Below the pieces are notes generated by a model, which worked only from the letters and a program-made list of their open reading frames with translations, was not told where the DNA came from and did no database searches. From NCBI GenBank assembly GCA_017523995.1, contig JAFWUX010000066.1, positions 5,372 to 69,371 of the forward strand: a stretch of 64,000 nt of DNA. Direction: 5' to 3'. The stretch is from Oscillospiraceae bacterium. GTDB lineage: Bacteria; Bacillota_A; Clostridia; Oscillospirales; Ruminococcaceae. A program made the position numbers and the translations under genes. Shown piece after piece: positions 1-8,792 of this stretch; the stretch's first letter is position 1; every line of letters starts with the position of its first letter.

Positions 1-1623
1 CGACCAGCCGAAAATTGCCGGATGGTTTTTCAGACGCTGGAATGTAGTCTTTGTGCGGTCCAGACCGAGCTCATAGAACCAGCCCTTCTGTGTGCCGTTG
101 TCGCCGTACATCAGCGCGTGGCACTCCATGTTGGTTTCTGCGAGCATGTACATGCCGTACTTGTTGCAGAGCCAGTAGAGGTAGGAATCGTTGCTGTAGT
201 GCGAGGTGCGGATCGCATTGATGTTATGCGTTTTCATCTGGTGGATGTCTTCCATCATGGTCGCCTGCGGGACAGCCTTGCCGTGGAACGGGTCGGTGTC
301 ATGGCGGTTGACGCCCTTGAGCAGAAGACGCTTGCCGTTGATGGTCATGACCTGCCACTGTTTTGTGGTGACACGGTAGGAGCCGTCAACCTGCGTGGAT
401 GTGAAGCCGATCTCACGGAAGCCCATTTGTGCGGAGACGGTTTCAATTGTGCCCTTGCTGTTTTTCAGCGTCAGGACGAGTGCGTAGAGGTTCGGGTGCT
501 CTGCGGACCAGAGCTTCGGGGAGAGGACTTCCTTGGAAATCTTCGCGGTGACGATCTTGCCTGCATCGACAGACGAAACAGGGATCGTTGTGCCTGCGGT
601 GAGATTGTTGCCTGCTTCATCGAGCACGGCGACATCCACGCTCAGACCGCTGACATTTGCAGAAGCCTTGTTGTGAATGTTGACCGAGAGGTTCAGCGAT
701 GCATTCTGATAGTTGTTGTCGAGATCGGTCTGGACTGTGTAGTCGCTGATCTTGACAAGCGGCGTACTGGTCAGGTAGACATCGCGGAAGATACCGCCGT
801 CATAGATCATATCCTGATCCTCGAACCATGTGCCGTCGCAGAACTTGTGAACCTCCACGGCGATCAGGTTTTCGCCCTCGGTCAGGTAATCGGTGATGTC
901 AAAGCGGTGCGGTGCAAAGGTATCCTCGCTGTAGCCCGCTTCCTTGCCGTTGACATATACATAGTATGCGGACTCGACGCCCTCGAAGTGGATTTCGACG
1001 CGGCGATTGTCCTTCAGCATATCTGAGGAGACGTTGATGGTCTTGCGGTAGAGACCGACCGGATTGTAATTGGTCGGGGCTTTCGGGCAGCTGACGCCGC
1101 GGTCATATGCGCTCTGGAACGGCATGGTGACGTTCGCGTAGATCGGGAAGTCGAATCCCTGAGAGGTCCAGCTGTTCGGAAGGGTAACGGATTTCCATCC
1201 GTTGCCGGGGTTGTATCCGGGTTTCATGGCGCCGGCGTTGAGCAGCGTCTGTGCCTGACTTGCATTCTGCACGACTGTCAGATCCCATTGCTCATTCGGA
1301 CCGGTGAGCATCTGCATGTACTCGGATTCGGTGCGGGCGTTGAAATCCCAGACGGCAGCAGCAGCGGTTGCCGTGTCCTGGAAGGGGATGAGTGTCAGTG
1401 AAGCCGGCTCGCGGTTCACTGCAAAGACATCCTCTGCGCCGTTGTTGCCCGTCCATTCGTTGTGCGTGAACTTGTTTTCGTTCACATTGGCCCTATACAG
1501 CGGTGATAAACCAAGCTGTATATCGGATGCAGCCGCATGTGCAGACAAATTCTGCCCCGGAATGGCTGCCGCGAGCATGCTCAGGGAGAGCAGCAACGCG
1601 CCGGTTCTTTTCCATAGTTTCAT
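1..1623 (-). CDS. Secreted GH2 beta-galactosidase (3' end outside window)
   Basis: Translating the minus strand from the ATG at 1623 gives 541 codons open to the window edge. The first ~30 residues are a signal peptide (MKLWKRTGALLLSLSMLAAA). The GH2 sugar-binding domain follows, with the LacZ-like motif HFEGVESAYYVYVNGKEAGYSEDTFAPHRFDIT in pieces around residues 205-240, then the immunoglobulin-like domain and the start of the TIM barrel (GVNRHDTDPFHGKAV, INAIRTSHYSNDSYLYWLCNKYGMYMLAE, NMECH). NMECH matches the Mg-site ANIETHG region of E. coli LacZ. The sequence ends at IFGWS, just before the family GNES acid/base motif, so neither catalytic glutamate is visible. The start has an AGGGGAAATT-type ribosome site. 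Likely role: release of galactose from plant side chains outside the cell. Whether a dockerin follows cannot be seen. Confidence 0.9.
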   Translation of the reverse strand, partial: MKLWKRTGALLLSLSMLAAAIPGQNLSAHAAASDIQLGLSPLYRANVNENKFTHNEWTGNNGAEDVFAVNREPASLTLIPFQDTATAAAAVWDFNARTESEYMQMLTGPNEQWDLTVVQNASQAQTLLNAGAMKPGYNPGNGWKSVTLPNSWTSQGFDFPIYANVTMPFQSAYDRGVSCPKAPTNYNPVGLYRKTINVSSDMLKDNRRVEIHFEGVESAYYVYVNGKEAGYSEDTFAPHRFDITDYLTEGENLIAVEVHKFCDGTWFEDQDMIYDGGIFRDVYLTSTPLVKISDYTVQTDLDNNYQNASLNLSVNIHNKASANVSGLSVDVAVLDEAGNNLTAGTTIPVSSVDAGKIVTAKISKEVLSPKLWSAEHPNLYALVLTLKNSKGTIETVSAQMGFREIGFTSTQVDGSYRVTTKQWQVMTINGKRLLLKGVNRHDTDPFHGKAVPQATMMEDIHQMKTHNINAIRTSHYSNDSYLYWLCNKYGMYMLAETNMECHALMYGDNGTQKGWFYELGLDRTKTTFQRLKNHPAIFGWS

Positions 1624-1689
1624 AATTTCCCCTAGCCTTTCTGTTTTGATTGGTGTTGATTTGTCTATAATTCACCAATTTACACTTCA

Positions 1690-1718
1690 ATTATAAACGA
1701 TTTTATTGCGTTGTTCAA
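1690..1718 (-). promoter_or_regulatory. Promoter of the GH2 gene
   Basis: On the minus strand TTGAAC (1718-1713) and TATAAT (1695-1690) are separated by 17 bp, about 70 bp upstream of the GH2 start codon. Confidence 0.7.
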
Positions 1719-1949
1719 TGTGCAATCTTCAGATATTCTGGATGAATTGAAGATGTTTACAAGTATTGCGAATTTGTACAGCTTTTTCCCATTTCTTGCG
1801 ATTCTGCAAAACATGTATATGACATTTGACAGAAAGTGAAAGGCACCTTAGCAGAGATCGTCAGCAGCTTGTGTGCTGCCTGTCTGAACTTGTCTGCATC
1901 TGCATCGGGCGCGCATTCCTGCATATATAGAATAAGATACAAAAAGCCA

Positions 1950-1978
1950 TTGCTTTCTGTCTGCAAATCATATATAAT
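1950..1978 (+). promoter_or_regulatory. Promoter of the GH43-dockerin gene
   Basis: TTGCTT (1950-1955), 17-bp spacer, TATAAT (1973-1978). The start codon is 50 bp downstream of the -10 and is preceded by AAGGTGAGGG. Confidence 0.75.
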
Positions 1979-2027
1979 AGTATAGGGCAGTATTATGCCC
2001 CGCAGAATAGAAAAAAGGTGAGGGATT

Positions 2028-4592
2028 ATGAGAAAACAGTTTTTGGCATTTGCGGCGGGCATCGCTTCAGTGATGCTCAGTGTGCAGATTCTGCCGCTTG
2101 CAGGATTTGCAGCCGATGCGCCGCGTCAGGCATCGGCGAATGTATCGAAGGACATTGGTCTGGTCGGCAATGTCTATACGGTCAACGGCACCGATCAGGC
2201 AGATCAGGGCGCACTGCAGTGGGACACAACGCTTTCGGCGCGCTCCTATGTTCTCTACCGTTCCGAGGATGCGGAGTCAGGCTTTGTCCCGATCTACAGC
2301 GGAACCGGAAAATCCTGTTCCGATCCCGATCTGGAACCGGGCAGAATCTATTACTATCAGCTTGCAGTCGAAACGGATAAGGGAACGCAGTATTCCGCTG
2401 TGAAGTCACTGGAACCCTGCAAGCTGCCTTCCGGTCTCAGCACCTATGACAACCAGAAGGGGAGCAGCCTTGTCTATGAGACAAGCGGCTACAAGGTCGG
2501 CAATACCTTTTACAGCTACTCGCTGAAATCGCATGCCGGACAGAAGGATATCTACCTTGCCGAGAGCACATCCTCCGACGGCAAACGCTTCGGCAGCGAG
2601 CGCAATGTCGCGGACAGCTCACAGAATTCCGCGCTCGCGAACTGCAAGATCGAATCGGTGCATATCGACTATGTTGCGGCGAAAAACAAGGTGGTTGTCT
2701 GGGCACACTGGGAGCAGCCCGACGGCTATAAGGACGGCAAGGCGCTTGTCATCACCGGAACGCCGGGCGGCAGCTTTACAGTCCACCATGTGTACAACCC
2801 GCTGGATATTCAGGTGCGCGACATGGCGATTTTTTTCGACGATGACGGCACCGGCTATCTGATCGCCGCCGCAAACAAAAGCGGTGAGGGCGCGAACAAA
2901 ACCATGTACATCTTCCAGATGAACGAGGATTACAGCGGTGTCACGCGCGTGGTCAAAACACTGTTTGATGATCAGTACCGCGAATTCCCGAATCTGATCA
3001 AGCGCAACGGCTATTACTTCCTGTTCACTTCGCAGGCGGCAGGCTGGTATCCGAGCAGCGGCGCCTATGCCGTGACGGACAACATCGCGGGCACATGGAG
3101 CGGTCTGCGCAGCATCGGCAACAGCTCGACGTTTTCTTCACAGTCCGGCTGGATTGTCAACCTGCAGGACCGCAACTACCTGATGCATGCGTACCGCTGG
3201 CTGCGCGGTTCATCGACAAGCGGCACAACGCTCTGCCCGCTGTATTTCGACAACGGCTTCGCGTTCTATGATTACTGCCCGTACTTCAAATACAACACCT
3301 CGACCGGCGATCTCTATCCGGTGCAGCAGGGCAGACTGCTCTCGCAGGATATGCCTGCGACGGCATCCATTGCGGCGAAATCAAGTGATTCGGCGGCAAA
3401 AGCGGTGGACGGCTCTTATCATTCCGCGTTCACTGCGATCGGCGACTCGAAAAAGTGGCCGTTCTATCTGCAGGTCGATCTGCAGCAGGTCTGCGAGCTC
3501 GGCAATATCCAGACGTCATGGTACATCTGCAAGGGCTCCGAGGGATACTATACTTATACTGTCGAGGGCAGTCTGGACGGCGAAAACTGGACAAAGCTCC
3601 TCGACCGCACCGATACGAACAACGATGCGATCACGAAAACCTACGGCTTCAACAGCGATATGCTCTCCGGCAAGGCGCGGTATGTCCGGCTCAATGTCAA
3701 AAATGCGACGCTGCAGAACAACCCGACAAACAACTGGTATACGCCGACTGTCTACGAGATGAAGATTTTTGGCACACCGGTGCAGTCAGCGGATGAGCCG
3801 AAGCCCGTTGCAGCATTCGATTTTGAATCGGTCTCGCAGGGCAAAGTCAGGGATATCACCGGAAACGGCAACGATCTGATACTGACCGGCGATCTTCCGG
3901 TTCGTGCAGAGGGCTCTGACGGCAGCAGCCTGTTTTTTGACGGCAATGCCGCAAATTATGCAGCTCTGCCGGACGGTCTGCTGGACGGCTGCCGCGATTA
4001 CACAATCTGCATGGATGTCAAGTCAAGCTCGACCGGCGATTTCTTCACATTTGCGCTTGGTCAGGATGAAAACAAATACGCATTTTTCAAGGTCGCGGAC
4101 GATCACTTCCGTTTCCAGACAACCGTCGATACATGGCGCGGCGAAACCGGCATGCGTTATGATTCCGATAACACCGGCTGGAACAGCTATGTGCTTGCGG
4201 TCAACGGCGCGACGGTCCGGCTCTATAAAAACGGCTCGCTCGTCAAGCAGACAACCGATCTGACAACCATGCCCGCGGATATGGGCAGCAAGTTGCATGT
4301 CTATCTTGGCAGGAGTTTCTATAAGGATGATGTCGGATTCAGCGGCGCGATTGACAATGTAAAGATCTACCGCACCGCGCTGACGGAGTCGGAGATCGCA
4401 GGGGAGCTGCCGAACGATCTGCGCGGGGATGTCACCGCGGACGGTGCTGTCAACATCGCGGATGCAGTTGCGCTGCAAAAGTATCTGCTGACTTCCGGCA
4501 CGCTGAAAGCATGGCAGCAGGGTGACCTGAATGATGACGGCAGGCTCACATCCGCCGATCTGTCACTCCTGAAACGAATCATTCTCGGATAA
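2028..4592 (+). CDS. Secreted GH43-like glycosidase with CBM32, LamG and dockerin
   Basis: An 854-residue modular secreted protein. Order: signal peptide (1-29); a fibronectin type III-like module (~40-130, ending YYYQLAVETDKGTQYS); a five-bladed beta-propeller of GH43 type (~135-435, motifs DIYLAESTSSDG, VHIDYVAAKNKVVVWAHWE, RDMAIFFDDDGTGYLI, FPNLIKRNGYYFLFTS); an F5/8 type C / CBM32 module (~440-590, AKAVDGSYHSAFTA, FYLQVDLQQVCELGNIQTSW, ARYVRLNVKNA); a concanavalin-like LamG module (~595-795); a type I dockerin (~800-854) with two calcium-loop repeats (GDVTADGAVNIADAVALQKYL and DLNDDGRLTSADLSLLKRI). The propeller recalls the exo-beta-1,3-galactanase-like GH43 branch, so arabinogalactan or galactan is a plausible substrate. 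That assignment is inference, because the catalytic acids were not confirmed. It is divergent from a GH2 beta-galactosidase, which fits a shared galactan target. Confidence 0.85.
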   Translation: MRKQFLAFAAGIASVMLSVQILPLAGFAADAPRQASANVSKDIGLVGNVYTVNGTDQADQGALQWDTTLSARSYVLYRSEDAESGFVPIYSGTGKSCSDPDLEPGRIYYYQLAVETDKGTQYSAVKSLEPCKLPSGLSTYDNQKGSSLVYETSGYKVGNTFYSYSLKSHAGQKDIYLAESTSSDGKRFGSERNVADSSQNSALANCKIESVHIDYVAAKNKVVVWAHWEQPDGYKDGKALVITGTPGGSFTVHHVYNPLDIQVRDMAIFFDDDGTGYLIAAANKSGEGANKTMYIFQMNEDYSGVTRVVKTLFDDQYREFPNLIKRNGYYFLFTSQAAGWYPSSGAYAVTDNIAGTWSGLRSIGNSSTFSSQSGWIVNLQDRNYLMHAYRWLRGSSTSGTTLCPLYFDNGFAFYDYCPYFKYNTSTGDLYPVQQGRLLSQDMPATASIAAKSSDSAAKAVDGSYHSAFTAIGDSKKWPFYLQVDLQQVCELGNIQTSWYICKGSEGYYTYTVEGSLDGENWTKLLDRTDTNNDAITKTYGFNSDMLSGKARYVRLNVKNATLQNNPTNNWYTPTVYEMKIFGTPVQSADEPKPVAAFDFESVSQGKVRDITGNGNDLILTGDLPVRAEGSDGSSLFFDGNAANYAALPDGLLDGCRDYTICMDVKSSSTGDFFTFALGQDENKYAFFKVADDHFRFQTTVDTWRGETGMRYDSDNTGWNSYVLAVNGATVRLYKNGSLVKQTTDLTTMPADMGSKLHVYLGRSFYKDDVGFSGAIDNVKIYRTALTESEIAGELPNDLRGDVTADGAVNIADAVALQKYLLTSGTLKAWQQGDLNDDGRLTSADLSLLKRIILG

Positions 4593-4595
4593 TAC

Positions 4596-4631
4596 AAACA
4601 GCCGCAGGATTCCGGTTCTGCGGCTGTTTCT
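4596..4631 (+). terminator. Rho-independent terminator after GH43 gene
   Basis: AAACAGCCGCAG pairs with CTGCGGCTGTTT across a 9-nt loop directly after the stop codon. Confidence 0.85.
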
Positions 4632-4704
4632 TTGGCTGGATTGTGAAAGCTTTGTACGATACGGAAACCGGATTGTGCATTCAGCCAATGATGCCGCAAT
4701 ATTC

Positions 4705-4733
4705 TTGCAATTCTGCAAAGCCCGTGCTATAAT
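4705..4733 (+). promoter_or_regulatory. Promoter of the ABC-2 exporter operon
   Basis: TTGCAA (4705-4710), 17-bp spacer, TATAAT (4728-4733), ~70 bp before the ATPase start codon. Confidence 0.8.
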
Positions 4734-4738
4734 ACAAC

Positions 4739-4756
4739 ATATACTATATAGTATAT
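4739..4756. promoter_or_regulatory. Perfect 18-bp palindrome at the start site, putative operator
   Basis: ATATACTATATAGTATAT is its own reverse complement. It begins 6 bp after the -10 box and so covers the expected transcription start. This suggests a dimeric repressor (GntR, MarR or PadR type), but no regulator gene lies beside the operon. Confidence 0.5.
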
Positions 4757-4803
4757 ACCGGACAGGTGCAGGATCAAATCTATCAACAGAAAGAGAGAGG
4801 AAC

Positions 4804-5805
4804 ATGTCAGCAATAATCGAAATCAAACATGTGACAAAAGAGTTCAAGGTCCTCAACCGGCGCGAGGGCTTGAAAGGCAGTATCCGCGATCTGTTTTCGC
4901 GTGACTACAAAACTGTCCGGGCAGTAAACGATATCTCCATGTCGATTGAACAGGGAGAGATTGTCGGCTATCTCGGACCGAACGGCGCCGGAAAATCGAC
5001 CACGATCAAGATGATGACCGGTGTTCTGGAACCGACATCCGGCGAGATTCTGGTCGGCGGCAATGTACCTTACCGCAACCGCACGAAAAATGCGCAGGAA
5101 ATCGGCGTTGTCTTCGGTCAGCGGACGCAGCTCTGGTGGGCGCTGCCGCTGATCGAATCATTTAAGATTCTCAAGGATATCTACCAGATTTCCGATGCGG
5201 ATTACGATGAAATGCTCAAGCTGTATCAGTCGCTTGTCGATATTGAGCCGCTGCTGCACAAGCCTGTCCGGCAGATGTCACTCGGTCAGCGCACGCTCAG
5301 CGATATTCTTGCAGCGTTTCTGCACAATCCGAAGATTGTCTTTCTCGATGAACCGACGATCGGTCTGGATGTCTCCATGAAGGCAAAAATCCGGACACTG
5401 ATCCATGCGCTCAATCAGCAGAAGCATACAACTGTCATCCTGACCACACATGATATGGGTGATGTGGACGCGCTCTGTCAGCGCATCGTGATCATCGACA
5501 AGGGCAAAATGCTCTATGACAATGACATTTCGCATTTGAAACAGTTTTTCGGCTCGTACCGCACGCTGAAGATTCGCATCAAGGGCGACCTCAAACAGTA
5601 TGCGGCGGAGATCGCGGAAAAGCTGCCTCGATGTTCCGTTTCTGCAGATGATGAATGGATTTCCGTGCTCGTCGATGAGTCGCAGTCCACGGTGATGCAG
5701 GTGCTCAGCGAACTGCAAAAAGATTATAAAATCCGCGATATGCAGCTCGAGGAGATCTCAACCGAGGAGGTCATCAAGAAGATCTACGAGGAGGGCGTGA
5801 AATGA
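4804..5805 (+). CDS. ABC-2 type exporter, ATP-binding protein
   Basis: A 333-residue ATPase. The open frame extends further upstream, but ATG 4804 is preceded by AAAGAGAGAGGAAC and opens with the normal ABC start (MSAIIEIKHVTKEFKV). Walker A is GPNGAGKST, the Q-loop region is VVFGQRTQLWWALP, the signature is the variant MSLGQRTLSDILAA, Walker B is IVFLDEPTIGLD, and the H-loop is LTTHD. About 90 C-terminal residues form an accessory domain. The next two genes encode six-helix permeases; the first overlaps this stop codon by 4 bp (ATGA), so translation is coupled. The QRTQLWW region and paired permeases match the ABC-2 family once called DUF990. Such exporters move drugs, lipids or polysaccharide; the substrate here is unknown. 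Confidence 0.88.
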   Translation: MSAIIEIKHVTKEFKVLNRREGLKGSIRDLFSRDYKTVRAVNDISMSIEQGEIVGYLGPNGAGKSTTIKMMTGVLEPTSGEILVGGNVPYRNRTKNAQEIGVVFGQRTQLWWALPLIESFKILKDIYQISDADYDEMLKLYQSLVDIEPLLHKPVRQMSLGQRTLSDILAAFLHNPKIVFLDEPTIGLDVSMKAKIRTLIHALNQQKHTTVILTTHDMGDVDALCQRIVIIDKGKMLYDNDISHLKQFFGSYRTLKIRIKGDLKQYAAEIAEKLPRCSVSADDEWISVLVDESQSTVMQVLSELQKDYKIRDMQLEEISTEEVIKKIYEEGVK

Positions 5806-6605
5806 ATCTGAAAAAGTATTTCACACTGACCCGTGCCGGTATCATTGAAGCACTGCAGTTCCGGCTCTCGTTTGTCATCATGGTGATCGGCAATCTGCTG
5901 TATCTGATTGTGACGTATTTCCTATGGAAAGCCGTGTTTGCTTCGGTGGACGGCGACACCGTCAACGGCATGACATTCACGGATACGCTGATTTATCTGG
6001 TGCTCGCTACGGCGCTCTACGGCTTCATGGAGATGTATCTGGTCTGGGAGATCGGGCGGAATATCCAGTCCGGCAAGATCGTTTTAGATTTGCTCAAACC
6101 GATGCCCTACAGGCGGTATCTGTTCTGGTCATATTCTGGCTCGTTCGTGACGCAGTTCTTTTTCACGTTCCTGCCGACATTCATCGTTGTGACAATCGTG
6201 ACACACGGCGCAGTGCCGCTCGGCATCAATCTTGTATGGTTCGTGCTGTCTGTGGTGTTCGCTGTCATGATCAATTTCAGCATTGATTTCATCATCGGCA
6301 CGGTCTGCCTGTTTACAGAGTCGATCTGGGGCATCAATATCATGAAGCAGGTGGTTGTCCTGCTGCTTTCGGGTGCAACGATTCCGCTTGCATTCTTTCC
6401 GGACAAGCTCCGGACGGTTGTCAATTACCTGCCGTTCCAGTCGATTTACAATGCACCGCTTTCGCTTCTGCTGCAGGAACATCCGGACATGCAGACAGTC
6501 TGCTCGACGCTGGGGCTGCAGATTTTCTGGGCAGCGGCGCTGACACTGCTCAGCGTAGCGTTCTGGAACCGCTCGCTGCGGCAGATCACCGTGAACGGAG
6601 GCTGA
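5802..6605 (+). CDS. ABC-2 type exporter, permease subunit 1
   Basis: A 267-residue membrane protein of the ABC-2 / DUF990 family (ABC2_membrane_6 type) with about six hydrophobic helices. After a short cytoplasmic start (MNLKKYFTLTRAGIIEALQF) come helices near residues 20-45, 60-85, 105-140, 145-175, 190-215 and 235-255. VWEIGRNIQSGKIVLDLLKPM in the first loop is typical of this permease group. The start overlaps the ATPase stop and the second permease starts 4 bp after its own stop, so the three form one operon and probably one heteromeric transporter. The substrate cannot be deduced. Confidence 0.82.
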   Translation: MNLKKYFTLTRAGIIEALQFRLSFVIMVIGNLLYLIVTYFLWKAVFASVDGDTVNGMTFTDTLIYLVLATALYGFMEMYLVWEIGRNIQSGKIVLDLLKPMPYRRYLFWSYSGSFVTQFFFTFLPTFIVVTIVTHGAVPLGINLVWFVLSVVFAVMINFSIDFIIGTVCLFTESIWGINIMKQVVVLLLSGATIPLAFFPDKLRTVVNYLPFQSIYNAPLSLLLQEHPDMQTVCSTLGLQIFWAAALTLLSVAFWNRSLRQITVNGG

Positions 6606-6609
6606 TATC

Positions 6610-7413
6610 ATGACACAGAGAGGATTACGCTTCTATTTACGTATCTACGGAAAAATTCTTGCACAGGACCTCAAGAGCAAGATGAGCTACCGCGCCGATT
6701 TCATCATCTCGACGATCGGCATGATCTGTACAAATATTGCGGGCTTTATCAGCTTCTGGATTCTGTTCAGCCGGTTTCCGTCCATCGACGGCTGGGGCTA
6801 CTACGAAATCCTGTTCCTGTACGGTTTTTCGCTGGTCTCCCTGACACCTGTACAGTGCTTCTTCGATAACAACTGGAGCCTGCGGCAGTATGTCTATTCC
6901 GGCGACTTCATCAAATACTGTTTCCGCCCGATCAATATGTTTTTCTATTTCCAGTCGGAGGTGTTTGATGTCAAGGGGCTGGGACAGCTCGCTTTCGGGC
7001 TCGGCACGCTGATCTATGCGTGGGTGAAGCTCGGGCTCGTGTTTTCCGTCCTGATGCTGCTCAAGATGATCGTGTTTCTGCTGACCGCCTCGCTTATCAT
7101 GATTGCGCTGCAAAATGCGGCTGCTGCGACCTGTTTCTGGATTCAGAACTCGTTTTACATGCTCGATCTGGTGATGCGGTTCAAGGATTACGCCAAGTAT
7201 CCGATCACGATTTTCAGTCCGGTGTTCCGGTTTATATTCACGTTTGTGATGCCGGTTGCATTCATCGCATATTATCCGAGCCTGGTGATCCTGCGGCCGG
7301 ATGCGGTGCCGGTGCTCTCGTGGATTTCGCCGCTGTTCGGCATTGTGTTCTTCTGGCTGAGCTATCGTTTCTGGATGTACGGCGCGTCAAAATACAGCGG
7401 AACCGGCTCCTGA
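6610..7413 (+). CDS. ABC-2 type exporter, permease subunit 2
   Basis: A 267-residue paralogue of the preceding permease, with about six transmembrane helices. It starts with MTQRGLRFYLRIYGKILAQDLKSKMSYRADF, split by a charged stretch typical of DUF990-type subunits. The loop after helix 2 (YSGDFIKYCFRPINMFFYFQSE) matches the equivalent loop of subunit 1 (SGKIVLDLLKPM), which supports a heterodimeric channel. It is the last gene of the operon and is followed by a strong terminator. No substrate-specific feature is visible. Confidence 0.82.
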   Translation: MTQRGLRFYLRIYGKILAQDLKSKMSYRADFIISTIGMICTNIAGFISFWILFSRFPSIDGWGYYEILFLYGFSLVSLTPVQCFFDNNWSLRQYVYSGDFIKYCFRPINMFFYFQSEVFDVKGLGQLAFGLGTLIYAWVKLGLVFSVLMLLKMIVFLLTASLIMIALQNAAAATCFWIQNSFYMLDLVMRFKDYAKYPITIFSPVFRFIFTFVMPVAFIAYYPSLVILRPDAVPVLSWISPLFGIVFFWLSYRFWMYGASKYSGTGS

Positions 7414-7463
7414 TGTACAGAAAACGGGCTGCTTAAACAGCTTTAGTTGTATCAAAATAGACA

Positions 7464-7505
7464 AAAATCCACATGTATTTGTAAATACATGTGGATTTTC
7501 TATTA
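7464..7505 (+). terminator. Rho-independent terminator of the ABC-2 operon
   Basis: AAAATCCACATGTATTT (7464-7480) is perfectly complementary to AAATACATGTGGATTTT (7483-7499). A T-rich tail follows. Confidence 0.85.
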
Positions 7506-7522
7506 TTTCTGCGTTTTTTCTG

Positions 7523-7551
7523 TTGATTTTTATTCGATTTGCACGTATAAT
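7523..7551 (+). promoter_or_regulatory. araR promoter
   Basis: TTGATT (7523-7528), 17-bp spacer, TATAAT (7546-7551). An AraR-box-like sequence overlaps the -10, which suggests autoregulation. Confidence 0.75.
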
Positions 7552-7552
7552 A
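7537..7552. promoter_or_regulatory. AraR-box-like site at the araR promoter
   Basis: ATTTGCACGTATAATA matches 12 of 16 positions of the Bacillus AraR operator ATTTGTACGTACAAAT. It lies across the -10 of the regulator's own promoter. The family consensus is recalled from memory; binding is inferred. Confidence 0.5.
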
Positions 7553-7656
7553 ATATTAAGATGTATTGAAACTTGTATCGTACAGACACCCTGCAGCAAA
7601 AATTACAGTTCACACGATATCAGAAATACATGCCCGTATGAAAACAGGAGGATAAT

Positions 7657-8754
7657 ATGGACGGATACAAATACATGGCGATCGTCGAATGGAGCAAGAA
7701 ATATATCGCATCGAAAAACCTTCATCCGAATGATCGCTTCCTATCCGAAAACGAGCTCTGCTCAATTCACGGTGTCAGCCGGCAGACAGTCCGGCAGGCG
7801 CTCAAATGTCTGGAAGGAGATGATATCATCTGCCGCGTGCGCGGCAGCGGCACCTTTGTCAAGAAAACAGAGGATGCCAAGCTCGAAAAGCCGGCTGCAC
7901 TCAAAAGCGTCGGCGTAATCTCGACGTACTTCAGCGACTACATCTTTCCCCAGATCGTCACCGGCATCGAAAGCGTGCTCAACAAGGCAGGCATTGCGAT
8001 GCAGCTTGCGATCACGCATAACCAGGTGCTCGAGGAATCCGAAGCCCTGAAAACCATGATTTCCAACGGCGTGCAGGGTTTGATTATCGAACCTTCCAAG
8101 AGCGCGCTGCCGAATCCGAATATGGAGCTCTATCAGGAGATCAAGCGCAATCATCTGCCGCTCGTGTTCTTCAACGCGAAGTATCCGTGGGCGGACTTCC
8201 CCTTCACCGCCATGAACGATGAGCTTGCAGGCAAGATTGCGACAGATTACCTCTTTGAATGCGGACATACGAAGATTTCCGGCATCTTTGCGCTCGACGA
8301 TATTCAGGGACATAAGCGCTACAGCGGCTTTATGCGCAGTTGTATTGCCCACAATGTCCGCACCGCCGAAAAGAACGTCCTCTGGTTTGCAACGGGTGAC
8401 AAGAGCGAACTGTTCTATTATGCGCAGAAAAAGCTCATGGCGATCATCCGCGACTCCACAGCGATCGTCTGCTACAATGATGAACTGGCGATCAACTTCC
8501 TGCGCTTCTGCAGGGAGCACAATATCCGTGTGCCGGAGGATATTTCCATCATCGGCATCGACGATTCCAAGATCTCCGTGCTCTGTGATGTCGCACTGAC
8601 AACCGTGCGCCACCCGCACCAGATTCTTGGCGAAACTGCTGCGAAAATGCTCATGGATCAAATGAACATGCCGCAGAAAACCGTAGAAGATGTTGTCTAT
8701 ATGCCCGAGCTGATTATCCGTGATTCCGTCAAGAAGATCACCGAAAATCTGTGA
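7657..8754 (+). CDS. araR: AraR-type arabinose repressor (GntR HTH + LacI-type sensor)
   Basis: 365 residues, almost the length of Bacillus AraR. Residues ~5-70 are a GntR winged helix (FLSENELCSIHGVSRQTVRQALKCLEGDDIICRVRGSGTFV). Residues ~85-365 are a periplasmic-binding-protein-like sugar sensor of the LacI/PurR kind (VGVISTYFSDYIFPQIVTGIE, NGVQGLIIEPSKSA, GHTKISGIFALDDIQGHKRYSGF, IVCYNDELAINFLRF, IIGIDDSK, LTTVRHPHQILGETAAKML). This fusion is the hallmark of AraR, where L-arabinose binding releases the operator. The gene heads the arabinose cluster, has AGGAGG before its ATG, and its promoter carries an AraR-box-like site. An AraC-type gene follows after 38 bp, probably on the same transcript. 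Confidence 0.85.
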   Translation: MDGYKYMAIVEWSKKYIASKNLHPNDRFLSENELCSIHGVSRQTVRQALKCLEGDDIICRVRGSGTFVKKTEDAKLEKPAALKSVGVISTYFSDYIFPQIVTGIESVLNKAGIAMQLAITHNQVLEESEALKTMISNGVQGLIIEPSKSALPNPNMELYQEIKRNHLPLVFFNAKYPWADFPFTAMNDELAGKIATDYLFECGHTKISGIFALDDIQGHKRYSGFMRSCIAHNVRTAEKNVLWFATGDKSELFYYAQKKLMAIIRDSTAIVCYNDELAINFLRFCREHNIRVPEDISIIGIDDSKISVLCDVALTTVRHPHQILGETAAKMLMDQMNMPQKTVEDVVYMPELIIRDSVKKITENL

Positions 8755-8792
8755 GGCATTGTCCGTAATCAGCAAGGTGGTGAGCAGGCAAA

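Larger units (their letters stand above)
1624..2027. other. Divergent intergenic region GH2 / GH43
   Basis: This 404-bp gap holds the two divergent promoters annotated separately. I see no convincing gene in it. At 1772-1779 the plus strand reads ATTTGTAC, a perfect left half of the Bacillus AraR operator consensus (ATTTGTACGTACAAAT); the right half is not conserved. It could be a chance match or a weak AraR contact linking both glycosidases to arabinose. Confidence 0.5.

Noticed and set aside
22..1026. Long plus-strand frame of 334 codons
   Set aside because: It is the antisense shadow of the GH2 beta-galactosidase, whose minus-strand translation shows clear family motifs.
4675..4803. N-terminal extension of the ABC-2 ATPase
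   Set aside because: The extension would cover the promoter and palindrome; the ATG at 4804 has a proper ribosome site and a normal ABC N-terminus.
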